Part shown: positions 19,112 to 21,893 of the stretch, piece after piece
Position numbering within the stretch: the first letter of the stretch is position 1
Layout: each line of letters opens with the position of its first letter
NCBI GenBank assembly: GCA_001970855.1
Contig: LSSN01005973.1
Location: 1 to 21,893 of the forward strand
Source: Smittium culicis
Taxonomy: Eukaryota > Kickxellomycota > Harpellomycetes > Harpellales > Legeriomycetaceae
Length of the DNA: 21,893 nucleotides
Direction: 5' to 3'
Position numbers and translations under genes: made by a program
Notes under the pieces: generated by a model
Seen by the model: only the letters and a program-made list of their open reading frames with translations
The model's database searches: none
Told to the model about the DNA's origin: nothing

Positions 19112-21766
19112 ATGACCATTGAAGATTCCAAGCATAACGCTTCAACTACTATAAATCAGGAAACCGACTCTACCACCTATCGTTTCGGCAGCTTTGAACC
19201 TATTTCTGAAGATTCAATTTCGCCTGTTTCTGAAACTTTTAATAACCCTTTACTAAACCTCGTATCTACTACTTTCTCCTCTGCATACTCTATTTTTAAA
19301 GCATTTTTATCTGGCCAAAAATCTTTTTATTTATTTTCTGTTGCAGTTGTTTATATATTCTTCTCCTTCTTCACTGATCTCTCTTTACTTCTAGCGTCTT
19401 TTATCACCTCAAAATCAAAAGTCTCTCCGCTCAAATCCCCTTCACAGAAATCCAATATGAAATCTAACTCCAATGGCTTTAGTATCTTTAATCTTGATAG
19501 AAAAGATCTGATAATCATGACCACTATGGTCGTTGGTGCCTCAACTTTTATTTTCAGAAAGCTTATCTTAAATAGCTCTAAAGCCGCTGAAAATAAAAAC
19601 GCTGATCCCCAACCTCAGCCTGAGCTTGAGCCCGAGACTCAAGCTGAATCAGCACCTGTCACTGATCTTGATCGAAGCATCCCTGATGTTATGAAGCTCA
19701 AGAACAAAAACATCGCCATCTTCTATGGCTCTCAAACTGGAACTGCCGAAGATCTCGCCAACCGCTTGTCCCGCTCCTTGCAAAACGATTTCGGTGCCTT
19801 ACCCTTTGTTATTGATCCTGAAGATTTTGATGTCGAATCTCTATCTAGAATACCATCCAACTATCATATTATCTTAGTCCTCTCAACTACTGGAGAAGGC
19901 GAGCCCACAGATAACATGGTAAAATGGTACAAAAAACTTATCCCTGCTGAAGATCATTTAAATGCTGATTTCTCTTCACTCAAGCTCCCAAACTTCCAAG
20001 TTCCTGAGGATCTTGAAGTAAGTTCCGATTATGTCTTTGATAAAGATTTACCCCTAAAGAACCTACATTTCTCCGCTTTTGGTTTGGGCAACACTACCTA
20101 CGAAAACTTCAACGTTCACGTAAAACAAGTATCTAAAAGATTGGTTTCTTTAGGTGCACAACTCATTGGTCCTCTTGGCCTAGGTGACGATGACGATGAT
20201 GTTGATCACGATTTCTCCAAATGGAAAGATGCCGCTGCCCCTCTTATTGCCCAAAAAATCGATTCATCATCTGCTGCTAGCTCCGATAAATCATTCATCT
20301 CTGATTGGATTGTTTCTGAAGTAACCGATGCTAAGGAATACGATTCCTCTAAATTCAACACCCTAAGAAGCTCTACTACTGAAAATGAATCCCAACTACA
20401 TCCTTCTCAAATCAAAGTTGACAACAGAAACCCTTGGGGATCTGTAGTTTGTGCTGCCAAGCAATTGTGCCATCCTGAAAACGAAAGACAAACTGCCCAT
20501 GTCGAATTTGATATCAGCGACAGTGACATATCATATACTACCGGTGATCACGTCGCCGTTTGGCCTATCAACTCTGATATCCATGTTGATGCCTTAATTC
20601 AGCTACTTAATGTCAATAAAGATCAAGTTGTCAAGGCTGTGCCTAACCCTGAATCAACTAACTCCAATCCATTCCAATACAGTTATTCTACTTACGAAGG
20701 TATCCTCACTCACTACATGGATGTTACTAGTCCAATCTCTCAAGATAATTTGAAACAAGTCCTTCTGCCTAATGTTTCATCTCAACCTGGCAAAGAATTC
20801 ATTGATAAGTTAATCAACGATAAATCCTTTTATTCTAGCAACGTTACCACTCCTACCACCACCCCTGCCGAACTTTTACAAGAACTAGTTTCTATTGAAA
20901 CAAAGTCAAATGTACCTGCAGATCTAAAATTCGTGCTTTCCTTTGATGTTTTGTTGAGTTTATTGCCTCGTCTTTCTCCAAGATTCTACTCCATTTCTTC
21001 TTCCAGCAAAGAGTCTCCAAATTCAATTTCGACTACTGTTGTCGCTTTACAATACATGAGCACTAAAAATCAAAACAGATATGGTGTAGCTTCAAACTAT
21101 TTAAATGCCATTGTCGATGCAACCACTAAAAAAAGCATTATCACCAAAGAAACCATTTCATCGCTAACCAAATTTGATCCCCCATACCACACCCTCGAAA
21201 AAATCGTAACTGACAGTCTTTTCAAAAAAGCTGACATTAGAGTCCCCATCTTTGTACGTAAATCTGTATTTAAGCTACCATCTGATCCTTCCATTCCAAT
21301 CGTTATGGTTGGTCCTGGTACTGGCTTAGCTCCATTCAGAGCTTTTATTCGCGAGCGTGCATTCATGATTAATACTAATAACGAAAAGGTTGGCCCAACA
21401 GTTTTGTTCTTTGGTAACCGTTATGAATCTAAGGATTACCTCTACAAAGAAGAGCTCGAATCAACTTTTGAAACCTTATCAAAATCATCAAGCGAATCTA
21501 AACTATTTACTGCTTTCTCCAGAGATACTGATCAAAAAGTATACGTTCAAAATAGAATATTGGAAAACTCTGAACTTGTTTATAAGCTCTTGTTTGAAAT
21601 GAACGGTTACTTCTACATTTGTGGTGACGGTAGCAGAATGGCTGTAGACGTTGCTAAAGCCCTTTTAGATGTCGCTAAAGCACACAATAAATCTGATTCA
21701 TCCCCTACTGATCTAGTAGAGTCACTCAAAAAAACTGGTCGTTACCAAGAAGATATTTGGTTCTAA
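19112..21766 (+). CDS. NCP1: NADPH-cytochrome P450 reductase with long N-terminal extension (884 aa)
   Basis: ER-anchored diflavin reductase passing electrons from NADPH via FAD and FMN to P450s and other haem enzymes, including those of sterol synthesis. FMN domain from about residue 200: SQTGTAED (207-214), STTGEGEPTDN (258-268), GLGNTTYENFN (324-334), and an acidic GLGDDDDDVDHDF. FAD/NADPH half: TGDHVAVWP (477-485), RFYS (624-627), GPGTGLAPFR (734-743), SRD..QKVYVQ (803-813), CGDG (837-840) and the C-terminal RYQEDIWF with the expected Trp. Residue 769 in FFGNR is Asn where many reductases have Cys. Family members are usually near 680-700 aa. Here about 130 extra residues precede the presumed anchor (about 132-149), including a second hydrophobic segment (about 72-98). 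An in-frame TGA at 19076 bounds the frame. The first ATG is chosen, but Met116 could start a 769-aa form with a single anchor. Confidence 0.95.
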   Translation: MTIEDSKHNASTTINQETDSTTYRFGSFEPISEDSISPVSETFNNPLLNLVSTTFSSAYSIFKAFLSGQKSFYLFSVAVVYIFFSFFTDLSLLLASFITSKSKVSPLKSPSQKSNMKSNSNGFSIFNLDRKDLIIMTTMVVGASTFIFRKLILNSSKAAENKNADPQPQPELEPETQAESAPVTDLDRSIPDVMKLKNKNIAIFYGSQTGTAEDLANRLSRSLQNDFGALPFVIDPEDFDVESLSRIPSNYHIILVLSTTGEGEPTDNMVKWYKKLIPAEDHLNADFSSLKLPNFQVPEDLEVSSDYVFDKDLPLKNLHFSAFGLGNTTYENFNVHVKQVSKRLVSLGAQLIGPLGLGDDDDDVDHDFSKWKDAAAPLIAQKIDSSSAASSDKSFISDWIVSEVTDAKEYDSSKFNTLRSSTTENESQLHPSQIKVDNRNPWGSVVCAAKQLCHPENERQTAHVEFDISDSDISYTTGDHVAVWPINSDIHVDALIQLLNVNKDQVVKAVPNPESTNSNPFQYSYSTYEGILTHYMDVTSPISQDNLKQVLLPNVSSQPGKEFIDKLINDKSFYSSNVTTPTTTPAELLQELVSIETKSNVPADLKFVLSFDVLLSLLPRLSPRFYSISSSSKESPNSISTTVVALQYMSTKNQNRYGVASNYLNAIVDATTKKSIITKETISSLTKFDPPYHTLEKIVTDSLFKKADIRVPIFVRKSVFKLPSDPSIPIVMVGPGTGLAPFRAFIRERAFMINTNNEKVGPTVLFFGNRYESKDYLYKEELESTFETLSKSSSESKLFTAFSRDTDQKVYVQNRILENSELVYKLLFEMNGYFYICGDGSRMAVDVAKALLDVAKAHNKSDSSPTDLVESLKKTGRYQEDIWF

Positions 21767-21893
21767 ATTTAAATTTTCTCTCCTTTATTCCTATTTTCTT
21801 TTATAAAAATTTACACTAAGCTCTATCATACTTAAAATTTTTGCATTTCGTCTTTTAGAGTTAAAATTTACGTATTTACTTATTATACACTAA
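21767..21893 (+). other. 3' flank of the reductase gene
   Basis: AT-rich, pyrimidine-biased sequence after the TAA stop, with TTTTATAAAA at about 21800-21809. It probably carries the 3' UTR and poly(A) site, but no defined signal can be picked with confidence. Confidence 0.3.

Noticed and set aside
21097..21602. Additional frames inside the reductase coding region
   Set aside because: Shadows of the 884-codon gene, which has continuous family motifs through this interval.

Overview
The window looks like nuclear DNA of an ascomycete, most likely a budding yeast. It holds three protein genes in moderate-GC islands (60-base lines of 55-62% GC inside genes) set in extremely AT-rich, homopolymer-rich DNA. 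One gene has a spliceosomal intron (GT..AG, 154 nt). One encodes a GPI-type cell-wall protein. One encodes NADPH-cytochrome P450 reductase. CTG codons fall in hydrophobic membrane segments, so I read CTG as leucine (standard code). I could not place the species.

Layout. 181-1026 (minus): a 281-aa Ser/Thr-rich, predicted GPI-anchored surface protein. 1027-3783: AT-rich intergenic DNA with simple repeats. 3784-4729 (minus): a two-exon short-chain dehydrogenase/reductase of the 15-hydroxyprostaglandin-dehydrogenase-like group. It ends in Ala-Arg-Leu, a candidate peroxisomal targeting signal, and has Asp at the usual catalytic Asn position. 4730-19111: about 14 kb with no convincing gene. 19112-21766 (plus): an 884-aa P450 reductase with a roughly 130-residue N-terminal extension and a second membrane segment.

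The gene desert is not uniform. GC is lowest (sample lines of 10-12%) between about 9.0 and 13.9 kb and rises again to 40-45% in short patches near 16.8-17.5 kb. The trough is a candidate centromere, by inference only. The most interesting structure is on its right flank: a family of ~188-bp, TTAA-flanked, CCC-ended elements resembling non-autonomous piggyBac-type transposons. Copy A (17591-17779) is inverted relative to copy B (17860-18047). A truncated copy C (18052-18100) abuts B. A decayed copy D (15442-15629) has exactly the same length as B. In the stretches compared, differences between B and the decayed copies are all G/C in B and A/T in the other copy. Fainter relics of the same family may occur at 5.7, 9.7 and 15.9 kb.

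The three genes do not form an obvious pathway. The reductase supplies electrons to ER P450s and other haem enzymes. The SDR would be a soluble, perhaps peroxisomal, oxidoreductase. The GPI protein is a surface protein. No tRNA, rRNA, CRISPR array or complete transposase gene was found.
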